Source of the DNA: Adiantum capillus-veneris
Taxonomy: Eukaryota > Streptophyta > Polypodiopsida > Polypodiales > Pteridaceae
Assembly (NCBI GenBank): GCA_014529385.2
Contig: CM043960.1
Coordinates: forward strand, 119,294,543-119,358,542
Length of the DNA stretch: 64,000 nt
Reading direction: 5' to 3'
A program made the translations under genes and the position numbers. Shown here piece by piece: positions 11,413 through 22,958 of the stretch. Position 1 is the stretch's first letter. Each line of letters starts with the position of its first letter. The notes beneath the pieces were generated by a model. That model made no database searches, was not told where the DNA came from, and worked only from the letters and a program-made list of their open reading frames with translations.

Positions 11413-11509
11413 TGAGAGAGGGAGAGAGAGAGAAAGAGGGGAAGGGAACATGAGAGAGAGGAGAGGGAAGGAGCATACTTGGCTCTCCTTCCTCTCCTTG
11501 TGTATATGT

Positions 11510-11540
<31 letters not shown>

Positions 11541-11769
11541 GGAGAAAGAGAGAGAGGGAGAGCGTGGGTTACCTCTTTGCTTGAGCGCCGAAAACTCAGA
11601 TCTGAGATTTGAGTTTCTGGTGCTCTCTATTTATTTTTTACCCCTATCGGCATCGCCATGGGCATGGATATGTAACAAATAGAATAGCGACGCCCATAGC
11701 GACGTAGTGGATTTTCACTTTTGAGCATCGCACTGCGAGTGTCGCTAATATGAAGTACCTCTTGTAGTG
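10404..11769 (-). mobile_element. CACTA-2, terminal fragment
   Basis: On the minus strand it begins CACTACAAGAGGTACTTCAT, the CACTA terminus (11750-11769), and is collinear with the left end of CACTA-1. Subterminal TAGCGACG-type motifs lie at 11692-11745. Simple-sequence blocks (CT)n 11290-11338, (GT)n 11372-11402 and G20 11523-11542 follow. Next is an array of AATCTAA/CTTAAAT words (about 10570-11175), then the region flanking Copia A. The putative TSD base triplet at the outer side is TGG (11770-11772). The other half of the element is missing. Confidence 0.88.
10570..11175 (-). repeat. CACTA-2 degenerate AGATTTAAG/TTAGGTTAGA array
   Basis: About 600 bp built almost only from variants of AATCTAATCTTAAATCTAACCTAAA, the reverse complement of the array in CACTA-1 at 16060-16565. 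It resembles degenerate telomere words but has no regular TTTAGGG period. Being in both elements at the same distance from the end, it is part of the element. Confidence 0.8.
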
Positions 11770-11921
11770 TGGGTCACTTAGGGTAATTGCACATAGCTCA
11801 TAAGATGAATCTAATGCAAAAGAAGGTAGGTCTTACCTCCAAAATTTGGGTTTGGGGTAGTGTCTAAAACCCATCACAATACATCATCATAATAGATAGT
11901 GATGGCATCCCCTTCTTCTTC
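11770..11921. repeat. Short repeat S, copy 2 (flank of CACTA-2)
   Basis: Matches 3657-3807. It starts exactly at the CACTA-2 terminus, so it is host sequence flanking that insertion. Confidence 0.7.
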
Positions 11922-12789
11922 CACAACGTGTACTTTACCTTTGGAATATCTGGGATTCCTTTGATTCTTAGTATTATCTTTGAAGAAACACCGGTTGGGT
12001 GCATGTCCCTTCTTATTGGTGGACATAGTGCTTGTATACATGCATATACAAAGGGCCCATGATTTGTTCAAAATACAAAAATACTTACAGTGTGAATGCA
12101 CAGCTTGGTGCCATGAAGATTGTTTATCTTTTTAGTTGTAGCATAGATGCCGTGAATGCTTGACGTGTTTTTGGAACTCATTTGTCAAACTAGTTTAGGC
12201 TTGATGTGCTCAAACCTTTAAGTGCTTTCAGTATCTTGAATGCTCGATGCACTTGAATGATCCTTGAATACTTCTTTGAAGCTTAGATACATAGTGTGGT
12301 GGCGATAATCTCTTAGTGCCTTAAAGTCCTTGGGAGCTGATGCCTTGCTCTGTGAACGGGACTTGGCTTTCAAAACTTGGTCTCGGCCAAGAGTTTTAAG
12401 CCATGGGAGCATGGATTTGTCATGACCAAAAATATTAATTTGGTGATAATGAGCTTTTCCAAAAGTAAACTTCATGTTTAATTGTCAATAAAGCCAAGAT
12501 CTACAAGTGGCAGTAGCCTATAGGTGATGATGGGCGAGTCGATGGCAATTGAAGAGTTGTCGTTAAATATGTTGTAGATGCAAGGGGCTATGGGTGGTTG
12601 AGATCAAGTGGATCAGGTATGGACCATGAGCCTATGGATGTTTAAATTCTATGTGATGAGTGGGCTACGACATAGAATCCTCTTTTTGCAAGTATGGTGT
12701 GGGTCAGGTGTGGTGATGAGAGCAGGGAGACTCTCCCTTTACAAAACGACTCGTTCCACTAGATATCCTTTGACTAGTTACAAAACAAC
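11922..12789. other. Unassigned stretch with weak minus-strand ORFs
   Basis: Two minus-strand ORFs (11874-12101 and 12218-12475) have no domain I can name. The first has a basic Asn/Lys-rich segment followed by KVHVVEEEGD, faintly like sequence after a Copia Gag zinc knuckle. I would not call it. Nothing else was recognised. Confidence 0.3.
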
Positions 12790-14641
12790 TATAGCCGATC
12801 ATATACAACCCAATCATACAACCCGACCATATACATCCTTTCTTATATTTTCTTCAGTCTTTCAAAGAATCTATCATTCCTTGTATCTTTTCCATGAAGC
12901 TATCGCGCGGCTTTGGAAATGACCTCGAACGCCGCCCAAGAGGAATCCTGATTAGCAGCCAACATATTTCTGATTTTTGCTAAGTTTCTCTTATTAATAA
13001 GGATTTCTAGGTGTGTTTATTTTGCGTCTTTAATTATTGAGTTCCTCAGATAGTAGAGGTTAGCTTCGTTGATTTTTGTTTTGAGCACCTATAGATTGAG
13101 ATCCACAAACAACGCTTTTAGGCTTGAAGCCTTTAAGCCACATTAAACACATGATTGTTTCTCAATTTCCAGATAATCCATAGAAATTCAGCCCTAGTTC
13201 AGTTCCAGTAGCAGGATAGAATGCCTATAGAGTCTCCTCATAGCAGTAGAATGCCTATAGAGTCTCCTCATAGCAGCTGCCTCCAAGAGATTGTTTTCTG
13301 AGAACAAAATTTATAGAAGACGAAATAATAGCAGACTGCGGACAACTTAAAAATAAATTTATAGACTCCACTTCTACATTGCATCTGAGACAGATCCCCA
13401 TGGATATCCCTGCATTGAGGCTTTTCTCCTCACTCAATAGGGCTTTGTGGAGTATAATCCAAAGGAGGAAGGATTTATTGGGTTGAATTGATGTGTCCCA
13501 CAACGTCTTAAATTTGAACATCTACTGCTTCTTGTCCAGGCTGACGTTCCACCATCTGTTCAATGTGCTATGCAATGAGAGAGTGATGTCTCCGAGATTC
13601 AATTGCGGGCTATGTTGGACTTTGAACCCACCTTTCCATCCAAAGGCACTCAGTGGGACACATTCTTTAAGTGAGAGCTTCCATAGCTCTACACTAGGGA
13701 AAACCTCAAGTCTGGATAAAATGAGCATGAGTTTCCATGGTTGAAGGGAAAATTGGAGAACTCCCCAAGTGGTGATTCCTTTGTTTTGACATCGAAGTGC
13801 TGTCCTTCTCTGATTATTGGCGATAGGGGTTAGAGGGGAGAGAGGCCACCAAATGGAGTGAATTGTTGGACGGCATTAGAGCTGTTGTTAGACAAGAAGA
13901 CTGAGAGATTAACCCTTGACCTATTCCATGCACCCCAAAGCGATGCAAGCAGGTCTGACCCTTTAGCCTTGATGGGGAATGGACCAAAAAAATAGTGACC
14001 TAGCTCAGTTTTTACCAAAACCTCCAGTTGGCTAGAGGGAAGCTATTTATTTTCCTGAATAGGAGGAGAGCCCATTCTAGGCTAGTATCCTCAAGAGCAC
14101 GGATGAGGAGTTTGAGTGCTATTTTATATGCCCACTTATTGATATTTTTTACTCCTAGATCCCCTTTTACTACTGGAAGACAACAAATATCCCACCGAAC
14201 TTTGGCTGCAGCTTCTTTAAGAGTTGGCTAGTAGTATTGCTAGGATAGTCGAGTTGATGGTCTTAAAGTCCTCGCTACCATATTCATAAACTGAGGGTTT
14301 GCGGTTGACAACAAAGCATAGTAGTAGTGTAGATACTTAATCACACTGGTTGAAAAAGCTCGACCTTTGCACTAAATTTTTCTATATGAATATAACTTTC
14401 CCTTTTTCCTTTTCGATGATCATCATCCATAGTTGTTGGACCTTTGGTGGTTGATCTGGTGGTCCTTCATCGTGCCCTCATTTCTTAGTCCGGATTTTTG
14501 GTTTATCAAATGGCTAGTTTGATGGACCCTGCATGCTTGAATTGGGCTAAGTGCCTCCTTGATTAGATCCAGTCCATTAGCTTCCATGAAACTAGAGTCG
14601 AGCTCCTAGGAAAACCCAATACAAGACATGAAGTTGTGGTT
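12790..14641 (-). pseudogene. LINE (L1-type) ORF2 C-terminal fragment, copy 2
   Basis: Homologous to 57348-58972. The minus strand encodes, in broken frames, the end of the non-LTR reverse transcriptase (KVRWDICCLP, KGDLGVKNINKWAYK) and then the zinc-binding zf-RVT domain (13255-13521: W-D-T-S, LHKALLSEEKSLNAGISMGICLRC, then a CPQ motif). That layout is typical of plant L1-like ORF2. It is 5' truncated and has no poly(A) tail. A 35-bp direct duplication sits at 13218-13277. Frameshifts and stops make it non-functional. Confidence 0.7.
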
Positions 14642-14820
14642 GCTTAAAGTAGGAGGAGATCGTGAAGTTGTTGTTGGTGCAAAAAAAAAAAACAAGGTCC
14701 GTGACAAAGAGGAGATGGACAATTGTTGTTGGATGTAACAAGAAGGAAAAATCCTTTTATGTAGGATGAGCCATGTCGATAAAGATTTCAAGGCTAACAA
14801 TGCATGTTTTGTTAGACTCA

Positions 14821-14864
<44 letters not shown>

Positions 14865-15034
14865 AATAGCAATAGAGCCATGTCAATGAGAGTGGCATCG
14901 AGCCAAATTAGCAGTGACTACTCGAGGACGGGGGTGGGGGAGTTCACTATTAAAAAAAATTTGATCGTGTGGATTCAACATTAGGGATTCTATGATTCTA
15001 TATTTTCTCACATTTTCATAGACACAAGGGTGTT
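14642..15034. other. Unassigned stretch with (GA)n
   Basis: Non-coding flank between LINE copy 2 and CACTA-1, containing (GA)n at 14825-14863. Its last three bases GTT (15032-15034) are the left target duplication of CACTA-1. Confidence 0.5.
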
Positions 15035-15048
15035 CACTACAAGAGGTT
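15035..15048 (+). repeat. CACTA-1 left terminal inverted repeat
   Basis: CACTACAAGAGGTT, matched by the inverted terminus 40799-40812. The same terminus also occurs at 11756-11769 in CACTA-2, with one base changed. Confidence 0.93.
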
Positions 15049-15059
15049 CTTCATATTAG

Positions 15060-15180
15060 CGATGCTACCAATGCGACTCTCAAATGTGAAAATCCACGGT
15101 GTCGCCATTGTTGTCGCTATGGTCATCATTATGCTCGTCGCTATACTACTTGTTAATAGCGACAACCATAGCGACGTCGA
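15060..15180. promoter_or_regulatory. CACTA-1 left subterminal motif cluster
   Basis: Repeated TAGCGA(C/T)G and GTCGCTAT words in both orientations (for example near 15057, 15117, 15138, 15156 and 15168). Such subterminal motifs in CACTA elements are known binding sites for the element-encoded DNA-binding protein. Here binding is inferred. Confidence 0.65.
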
Positions 15181-15286
15181 CACGGGTAAAAAAAATAAAC
15201 CGAGAGCATCAAAAACTCAGATCGCAGATCTGAGTTTTGGGTGCTCTAGCGAAACAGGTATACGTGCTCCTCTCTCTCTCTCTGTA

Positions 15287-15403
<117 letters not shown>

Positions 15404-15645
15404 ACGAGGAGAGGAAGGAGATGCAGGTATGCTCCTTCGCTCTCCTCCCTCTCATGTTCCCTTCCCCTCTTTCTCTCTCTCCCTCACACACACACACATT
15501 GTGTCTTTGAGATAGACAGAGAAAGAAAGAGAGAGAATGTGCATACATGCATAAACAAAAAACACATGCACACACACACACATTAAATGTACAAAAAATG
15601 TACACACACATGCATAAACAAAGAATGCATACATTGAGAGAGGAA

Positions 15646-15662
15646 GGGGGGGGGAGAGAGAG

Positions 15663-15722
<60 letters not shown>

Positions 15723-15800
15723 ATAGAGAGAGAATGAGAATGTAATATAAGGATGCTTTCCAAAGAGAAAAATAGAGAGAATGAGAGAGAGATATATAAA

Positions 15801-15880
<80 letters not shown>

Positions 15881-15990
15881 AAACAAAGAGAAAGAGAGAG
15901 AGGGGGGAGAGAGATAAGAGGAGAAAACAAAGAGAAAGAGAGAGAGGGGGGGGGGGGGGGGGAGGGAGAGAGAGAGAGGGAGAAAGCAAA
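15646..15990. repeat. (GA)n-rich block with a G tract
   Basis: Several long GA runs (15657-15719 and 15802-15874) with a G17 tract near 15946-15962. Overlapping ORFs on both strands are Arg/Glu or Ser/Leu low-complexity artefacts. Confidence 0.9.
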
Positions 15991-16059
15991 GAGAGAGATA
16001 AGGGGACGAAACAAAGACAGAGAGAGATAAATTAAAAAAATAGAGAAAATATGAAATGA

Positions 16060-16565
16060 AATATTATATTAAGATTTAGGTTAGGCTAGATTTAAGTTAG
16101 ATTTCAAATTAGGCTAGACTACATTTAAGTTAGATTTAAGATTATCTTAGACTTAAGATTATGTTATATTTAAGATTATATTAAATTTAGGTTTATTTTA
16201 GATTTAAGAATAGGTTAGACTTAAGATTAGGTTAAGATTTAAGTTAGATTACATTTAAATTTGATTTAGGTTAGATTTAAGATTAAGCTAGATCACTTTT
16301 AGGTTTAGGTTAGATTTATGTTAGATTTAAGATTAGATTAGATTTAGGTTTATGTTATATTTAAGATTATGGTAAGATTTAAGATTAGGTTAGACTTAAA
16401 ATTAGTTTAGATTTAGATTTATGTTAGATTTAAAATTAGATTAGATATAGGTTAGATTTAAGATTAGGCTAGATCTATGTTAGATTTAGGTTATATTTAG
16501 GTTATATTTAGGTTCAAATTAAGGTTAGATCTAGTTTACCTTCAAGATTACGGTTTAAATTTAGA
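16060..16565 (+). repeat. CACTA-1 degenerate TTAGGTTAGATTTAAG array
   Basis: About 500 bp of irregular TTAGGTTAGA/TTTAAGATTA words, inverted relative to 10570-11175. Its position about 1 kb inside the terminus is conserved between the two CACTA elements. Confidence 0.8.
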
Positions 16566-16927
16566 TTTAGGCCAATAGTGATCTCTCTCTTCCTCTCCAT
16601 GGATGCGGTCACTTGGTTTAATCATATACATGCTACCTGTACTAACCTATTAGAGTTTTTAGGACATGTCACTCTAACAAGGAGCTGCTGTGAAGAGATG
16701 TTAAACTGCTATGAATTGCTATAGCTAAAGAAGAGGCAAAGTGGTTTTTCCCACTACATGCATTGTCATGTAGACGTGGGTGTGTATATTTATTGTACCC
16801 ACAAATATAAGCATTGACCAATAAAGATGAGCATATAACCTGGTGGTTGTGTTCTCTACGCACCTCTACACCGAGGTGTGTAGGGATTGGACATGACTAG
16901 AGAATGTGAGGTAGTTTACAATGTGAT

Positions 16928-16968
<41 letters not shown>
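16928..16968. repeat. (GA)n microsatellite upstream of the transposase start
   Basis: GA run just before the transposase ORF. Counterpart of the (CT)n at 4900-4942 in CACTA-2. Confidence 0.85.
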
Positions 16969-16971
<3 letters not shown>

Positions 16972-17459
16972 ATGGAGGATGCCAATACAAGATTAAATTT
17001 ATGTTTAGGTTATAAGGTTTTTACATTCATTATGAGTAGTGACGACGATGTGGGGCCGTCCATTCAAAACACCTATCTCTCAACAAGGATCTTATGTCCT
17101 TGTAATCAATGCAAACATGCTGTGCGACGGAAAAGATGCGTTTCTTTGCAACACGTTTGCAAATTTGGCGAGTTTGACCCATCTGTTATAGATCACGTTG
17201 TTGCCAATTACAACTCGTCGGACTCTGACGTTGACGCTGACGCGCAGGTAGCAATCTTGCAACCGAATAGACGTGTTCAGAGACGCTTCGATCAAGCAAC
17301 ATGCATGAGGGCACAAGATGCAGCCTCTAATAGCTCAGAGAGTGATGATCATCGTCCCAACAAGGCTATGTTTGACCCCGAGATCGATGAAATGATCGAG
17401 ACGATCATGGATTTAGAAAGGCTTATTTATGATGACATGAAAAGTGAAGCCGATACGCC
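16972..17459 (+). pseudogene. CACTA-1 transposase (TNP2/TNPD type), N-terminal exon
   Basis: The ORF opens at 16972; an internal Met at 17032 (MSSDDDVG) is the alternative start. The segment ILCPCNQCKHAVRRKRCVS... (about 17085-17150) matches the CPC-x2-C core of the transposase-associated domain found at the N terminus of TNP2 proteins. An acidic Ser/Asp-rich linker follows. The reading frame runs into the Gypsy C LTR at 17460. The interrupted codons continue at 37094 in frame (DTP before the LTR, LYGGA after it), which shows the insertion hit an exon. Confidence 0.85.
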
Positions 17460-17737
17460 TGTTGGAGCCCCATTGGTCCAACTGTTGTAATGAGCCCATT
17501 TGTAAAGAATATCAAATTCCATTTTTTATGTCAAAGACATCTTATCAGTTTGATCCATTCGTCTAGATTATGTAAATATTATTCAGTTAGTCAGGACTCA
17601 GAATTATTCCCACTTTTGTAATCATGAGCGAGAGAACCCCATGTACATTTTTTGAGCTAAGGTGACTAAAGTATAAAAGTCACCTTAGAACCATTTTTTG
17701 AATAACATTTTGAATTAATCCTGTGTCGTACGAGTCT

Positions 17738-17820
<83 letters not shown>

Positions 17821-18435
17821 TTATCCTCTTCGCTACACGCTTCTCCCTCACCGGATTCATGACACGACCACACCACCGCGATAGTCTTTCCAAGAGCTAC
17901 GTGCCCACGCCACGCATTTGCCGTTTCGAGTTGATCGCACTCGATTCTTGCTCGAGCTTGTTTTGCTTGTAAGTAGCACAAACGGTGTCTGTTTTCAATA
18001 ATCAAGTGCTTCATGGAAAGAAAGATATTAGCTACACATAGATACTGATAAATTTAAGTTTCGCCCACTTTTGGATTATGACCCGTTGGTCTATCGCGAC
18101 AGCATTCAAGATAGCTAGGGTTCAAATCTGGTGAGATTAGACTTATAGGTAAGTATGTCCTAGTGAGAGGATGGTGCCTAGTAAGTTTGATGCGATTCTG
18201 AGTTCATTGGACGTGTAAACTGTGTTGTGAGAGTTAAGGGATAGGGTGGGTTGCATTCTACCAGGGTTAGTGATTGATGCATCATAAAAGTGCGTATGTG
18301 TAGATTGGTCTTAGCCTGACAAGCTAACGAGATTGCCTACGTGCACCTACGGGTTAGTCATGTCATCGGATGATAAGTATGTTGTCTGTGTCGTGCTCGT
18401 GAGTATGAACAGGGGAGTAGTTAAGCCCTAAAACA
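17460..18435 (+). repeat. 5' LTR of Gypsy C
   Basis: 976 bp, TG...CA, pairs with 36116-37093. It contains a TATA box inside a 10-bp perfect stem-loop (17658-17687), a (GA)n run 17741-17818 and a degenerate copy of the TCTATCGCGA palindrome near 18088-18102. Confidence 0.95.
17658..17687 (+). promoter_or_regulatory. TATA box in a perfect inverted repeat (C 5' LTR)
   Basis: TAAGGTGACT and AGTCACCTTA form a 10-bp perfect stem around a 10-nt loop that contains TATAAA. The same structure is conserved at 36314-36343 in the 3' LTR. The likely LTR core promoter is the TATAAAAG at 17672-17679. Confidence 0.75.
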
Positions 18436-18436
18436 T

Positions 18437-18454
18437 TGGCGCCGCTGCCGGGGA
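18437..18454 (+). other. Primer-binding site (tRNA-Asp type) of Gypsy C
   Basis: TGGCGCCGCTGCCGGGGA starts 2 nt after the LTR. It matches the plant tRNA-Asp 3' complement, from memory, with one substitution, and is identical to the PBS of element D. Confidence 0.85.
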
Positions 18455-20102
18455 CACAAGACCTTAAGTAGGGAGATCTACGTCACTCGTGTGATGGTTA
18501 GCTTACTTTAGTTTTGACTAGAGAGAGCTTAAAACTTTTAGAACAAGATCCAGGATAGAGTATCCTGAGGTTTAGTGGATAGCCAGGAAGCCTGTGTCTT
18601 GCCCAGGGTTTGCGACTAGTTAGATTTAGTTAAATAGGATAATGAGGAGTTATGGTTTTTGGTTTTGAGTGCTTGTTATACTTGTGAAGAAATAGAGTAG
18701 AAAAACGCTGTAAAACCGCAAAAAACAAACAAAAAGAAGAAACAATAAGGCTGTTTGCTTGCCTTGAAAGCAAAACCCACCTCATATACCCTTGAAAGGG
18801 GTGAAAAGAGTCGACATTGAAATTTATGATTCAACACTCGAGAAAACATAAAAACTGTGACCAAAACCAACAAAAGAAAAAAAAAAACACGTGATTGTCA
18901 TAAGGAAACACTAAGTGAACCTAAAAGAGGCCAAGATGAGATATAACCATTAGCCAAGGGTAAAGTGACTGTGTCATGAGGTATGACTGATGTGCACAAG
19001 TTTAAGATGTAGTGTCATCAAATTTGCATCACTTCAAGTGCAATGGAGTTGTGAATTGTCAGAGAAAAGTGAAATTTTTGAAGTGCTTGAGTTTGAGGTC
19101 AAAATAAGTCCAAACTTCACAAACTTGGGGGATAGACTTGTATGGGCACAGGGAACAAGACTATGCAAAAACAGACAAAAAATTGAGTCCCTATTGCTCA
19201 CTGCCTGGTCTATCACGATAGACTGGTGAAGGTGGTGTTTGTCTAGCAACAAGCAAAAAACCCTTACACCACAAGTTTAACACATCAATACAAGGGTACT
19301 CACAAAATTTGAGTGAATTTGAACACCAATTTTGACCCCAAAACTTCAAAACTGGTGTTTGGAGTCTGGATTCAGAGACAAGGGCAAGAAGTCTTTGACC
19401 AGATGTCCAAACAGTGCCAAAATTGGTCAATGCACTACACAAGGGGAGACTAAACTAACTGTGGGGAAAACTTTGGAAAAAAAGCTGAAAATGAAGAAAG
19501 AGCTCACTCTATCGCGATAGACCAAGGAACTTTCTGCTGGGGAACTTTTCTTTCAAATTTTCCCTAGGGAGAGCTTTATCAGGGCCTAAATAGCAGACAC
19601 ACCAAAATTCAAGGCATTTAGATCACTAAAGGTCAATCTGAGGGTCAGATAGAGAATCAAGCTCTGACTGAAATACTAAAAGGGGACCAAAACCCAACCC
19701 AAGTGTCCAAACTTCACAAAACTTGAGGGATAGGCTATAGAGGGTAACTCGAACCCAAGGGTAAAGTCACAATTTTGAACTGACTTGTGCTGAGCAAACT
19801 GTCAGTCTATCTCTATAGACTAAGGAAGTAGTGAGTCAGACATTTTTTGCATTTTGTGACTATACTGCTAGAACATACTCTCTATATAGATCCCAGCCAT
19901 CATTTCATCATTGAAATTGGACCACCAGAAGACTGACTAAGTGGTTGCTGTATATACTTGAAAGATTTTTTGGTAATTCAGGGAAAACACTTGTGAACAA
20001 ACTAACCATCCTTGTGTAGATCCCAGAAGGAGGTCATCACAAAGCTATACAGGAAGAAGGAGTCCAGGTAAGCTTTAAGTTTGCAACAAAACTTTCATTC
20101 TT
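18455..20102 (+). other. Gypsy C leader with palindrome copies
   Basis: About 1.6 kb with no credible ORF. Three copies or variants of AGTCTATCGCGATAGACT occur: 19208-19223 (one change), 19508-19521 and 19804-19821 (CTCT variant). The same motif recurs at 31614-32355 downstream of pol. Confidence 0.7.
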
Positions 20103-22958
20103 ATGTATTTGAGGTCACGAGCCTTTGTTAAGTCAGGAGCTAAAAGTGTCAAAAGTCAAGTTAGCACCACGTCCACAGAAGAGAGTGTAGCTCAGACAAG
20201 ACTAGACCCATTGGCACCAATCATTGAAGAGAGAAGTGATACTGACACTTCGTCAAAAAAGTCCTTCTTCATGATGGGGAGTCAATAGCCAGTAGGTTTC
20301 AACGGTGAAGGACCAATGCCAGGGGGGAGCACCTCCCTACATCCTTTAAACGAAACCAAGTTCACTATAATCTTCTTGGAAGGAACTAACTCGAGGGGAG
20401 CCCTAGTCTATTCTGACTATCGGGGACGCAAGTGTATCTGTATTGAAGAAATACCGGCTCAGAGACTAGAGATAATTCGAGTCTACGATGATGGAGACAG
20501 ATTCAGAGACGAAAAGGGAAACCACTATCTGATAGTAAGTAACCCTGAGGATTACAACAGATATGGGGATAACGTGGCCAAAGGGAAAATGGTTTCAGAA
20601 ACCCAAGAACCGCCTCCTAACATTGATCAACCTGGAGCGCTTTTTATGTATGATAAGAAAACAACCAGAGTCCCAACCTATAATGATAATGTAGGGATTT
20701 ACAAGCATGAAAGCAAAGGAATAGTCTCTTACTTTCAATGCAAGGAACCCTACCCAAATGAATTAAGCAAAGACAAGGTTCTTTACTTATTTTCTTATGA
20801 AATTGCTATGGGGAAGGATATTGTTTTTGTTGACAGATACGGGCGAGAATACAAACGTATTCTCCCAGAAGAGGTTGAAAAGGCAACAGTTCCGAGAGCA
20901 TCGACCTATGGCCCCGACGAGGTACCAAGAGCCACCTACTCCCCTAGCAAGTCGACTAATCCCTTTTCAGAAGAGTATGATGCTACCTCACATGCTACCC
21001 GACCACCGACGAACAACTACCAGGACCAACCAGCTACTCAGCCCTCACTGCAGGCATGGCTTCGACAGAGTGCTACATTAGAACAAGACCGAACCCGAGA
21101 GGGTTATCAAACCGCACGAGGGTTAAGGGATTTACAAGAACCACCACTCTATGCACAGTATCAAGGAGAGAGTAAGCCAAAGACTCAGGGGTCAACTGAG
21201 CTTGGAAGAACACCTCGAGAACGAGTTCGGAGAGATGAACCATCTCTCCCGAGATCTGTTAGAAATTATGGATTAGGAGCACCATTGGGAGAAGAACCTG
21301 GCCACTACAAAAGACCAGAGGAGGTATATCGACTAGGACGGGGAGATCCCATGATGAGATTTGGAGACCATAGTAGAATTAGATCTTCTCAAGTGCAAAA
21401 ATGGGTGAACAAGAAATATACGGGAAGCAAGGATCCAAGAGATCATGTAGCAGCCTTTGTGCGTGTAATTAGAGCTGAAGAGGTGCTAGACTTTCCTACC
21501 CAATTTGCAGGATTCGGTTTAACCTTAGAGGATGATGCGGCTACATGGTTTGAGTCGGTGGAGCGAAGAGACTTTGAGTCTATGGAGGAAATGTTTGACG
21601 AGTTTATCGAGGAATTCTCACAAAGGGGGATAGCTCATAATACCGTCTCGCAAATCCATAAATTCAAACAGAAAGATGGAGAGTCCTTGCGAAAGGCCAC
21701 CCTCCGATTAAAAAGATATGTTAAGTTCTGTCCTGTGGAAGAACTGCCAACTCAGTCCAGACTTATGCTTATATTTATACAAGGACTAAGGAATGCACAT
21801 CTTCAAAAGGACTTACATATGAAAAGGAGCACTACGTTGAATGATTTGACCAAGGAAGCGCTATACATTGTGGACAATTGTGTGGTCTACAAAGAGGGTG
21901 AGTTCAAGGATCTTGACGATGATTTTTCCTCACAACAAAGCGGGAGCAAGTCTGCTAAGACAACACTGAAGGGGGAAGTAGCGGTAAGCCAAGAGCAGCT
22001 TGTAGAGGAAGTGCTTAAAAAGATTAACTTGTATTCCAAACCACAAGCTAAACAACCACAGTGGTGTGCGATTGAACAAAAATGGACAAACCACGGAACG
22101 GAGGAGTGTTATTATAACAAGGGATATGTGAGAGAACGACCATATGCTCCACAAGCTCAGGTGACATCTCCTCAAGTCCAACCGTTGCCTAGATATCAGA
22201 CTGGCAACCTACCAGGACCTGTAGGTGTAGAAAGACCACAACCAGTGTTGGGACAACAACCACCCCTACCAGGATTACGACCAGCCGGCATAAGATACAC
22301 ACCCATAGTAACTGAGTCCGACGAGAAGGCTTTGGTACCTATGCATGCATACTACGACGAGCCCAATGGATATGCGGCAAACTCTGTCTATTATCCACAG
22401 GACGAACCCTCTACACCAGAACCATGGAGCATGATAGGAAATACAGGACCACCAACTGCTGCACAGGCAGCGGGAGAAGGACGATATAGCATGGATGAAA
22501 GAACACTGCTGTTCATAGCCAACGGAGGCATGAGCGGGCAAATAATTGCGCACCAACAAAGAGGAGCTCCAGGAGCACCTCAATAGCCTAAAGGACCATG
22601 CTACAAGTATGGAGGAGACCATTGGCTGAGGGATTGCCCTCATGACAAAATCATTAGGGTCAACGCATATTGCACGGAGTGTGGAATTAATCACTTGATC
22701 CCTGATTGCCCTAAAAACCCGAGCAAAGGAGAAAAAACTACCTTGAATATGCTAGGAGCGCTACCGTCCAGTGGAGGGTCAAAAAACGAAACTCCGATTC
22801 CTGTTAAGGTCTTGATGAGAGCCCAAGCAAGGAAAAATGACAATCAGCCCAAGAGTAACGATGAAAATCAAGAAGAAATCAGGACTGAAAAGTCTAGTGT
22901 CAGTCGTGATAATCCTTGGAAAGAACGAAGAGCGAAAATGAAAGATAGATGTGAGTGA
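20103..22958 (+). pseudogene. Gypsy C Gag
   Basis: The start at 20103 (MYLRSRAF) parallels the MHLRSGR start of D Gag. Stops in the same frame: TAG 20286, TAG 22584 and TGA 22956; the longest uninterrupted piece is 20316-22586. The capsid-like Retrotrans_gag region (about 21400-21900) has DAATWFES, FDEFIEEFSQRG and FIQGLRN. Two zinc knuckles follow the second stop: a damaged one (C-YK-Y-GGD-H, second Cys replaced by Tyr, near 22600) and CTECGINHLIPDC (about 22674-22712). Their CX2CX3HX4C spacing is one residue shorter than canonical. It binds and packages element RNA in related elements. Confidence 0.85.

Noticed and set aside
16060-16565. Interstitial telomere repeat
   Set aside because: Words resemble TTTAGGG but have no regular period, and a matching inverted array sits at the same place in CACTA-2, so it belongs to the transposon.
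16669-16863. 64-codon minus ORF in CACTA-1
   Set aside because: Antisense to the conserved non-coding block shared by both CACTA elements; not open in CACTA-2.
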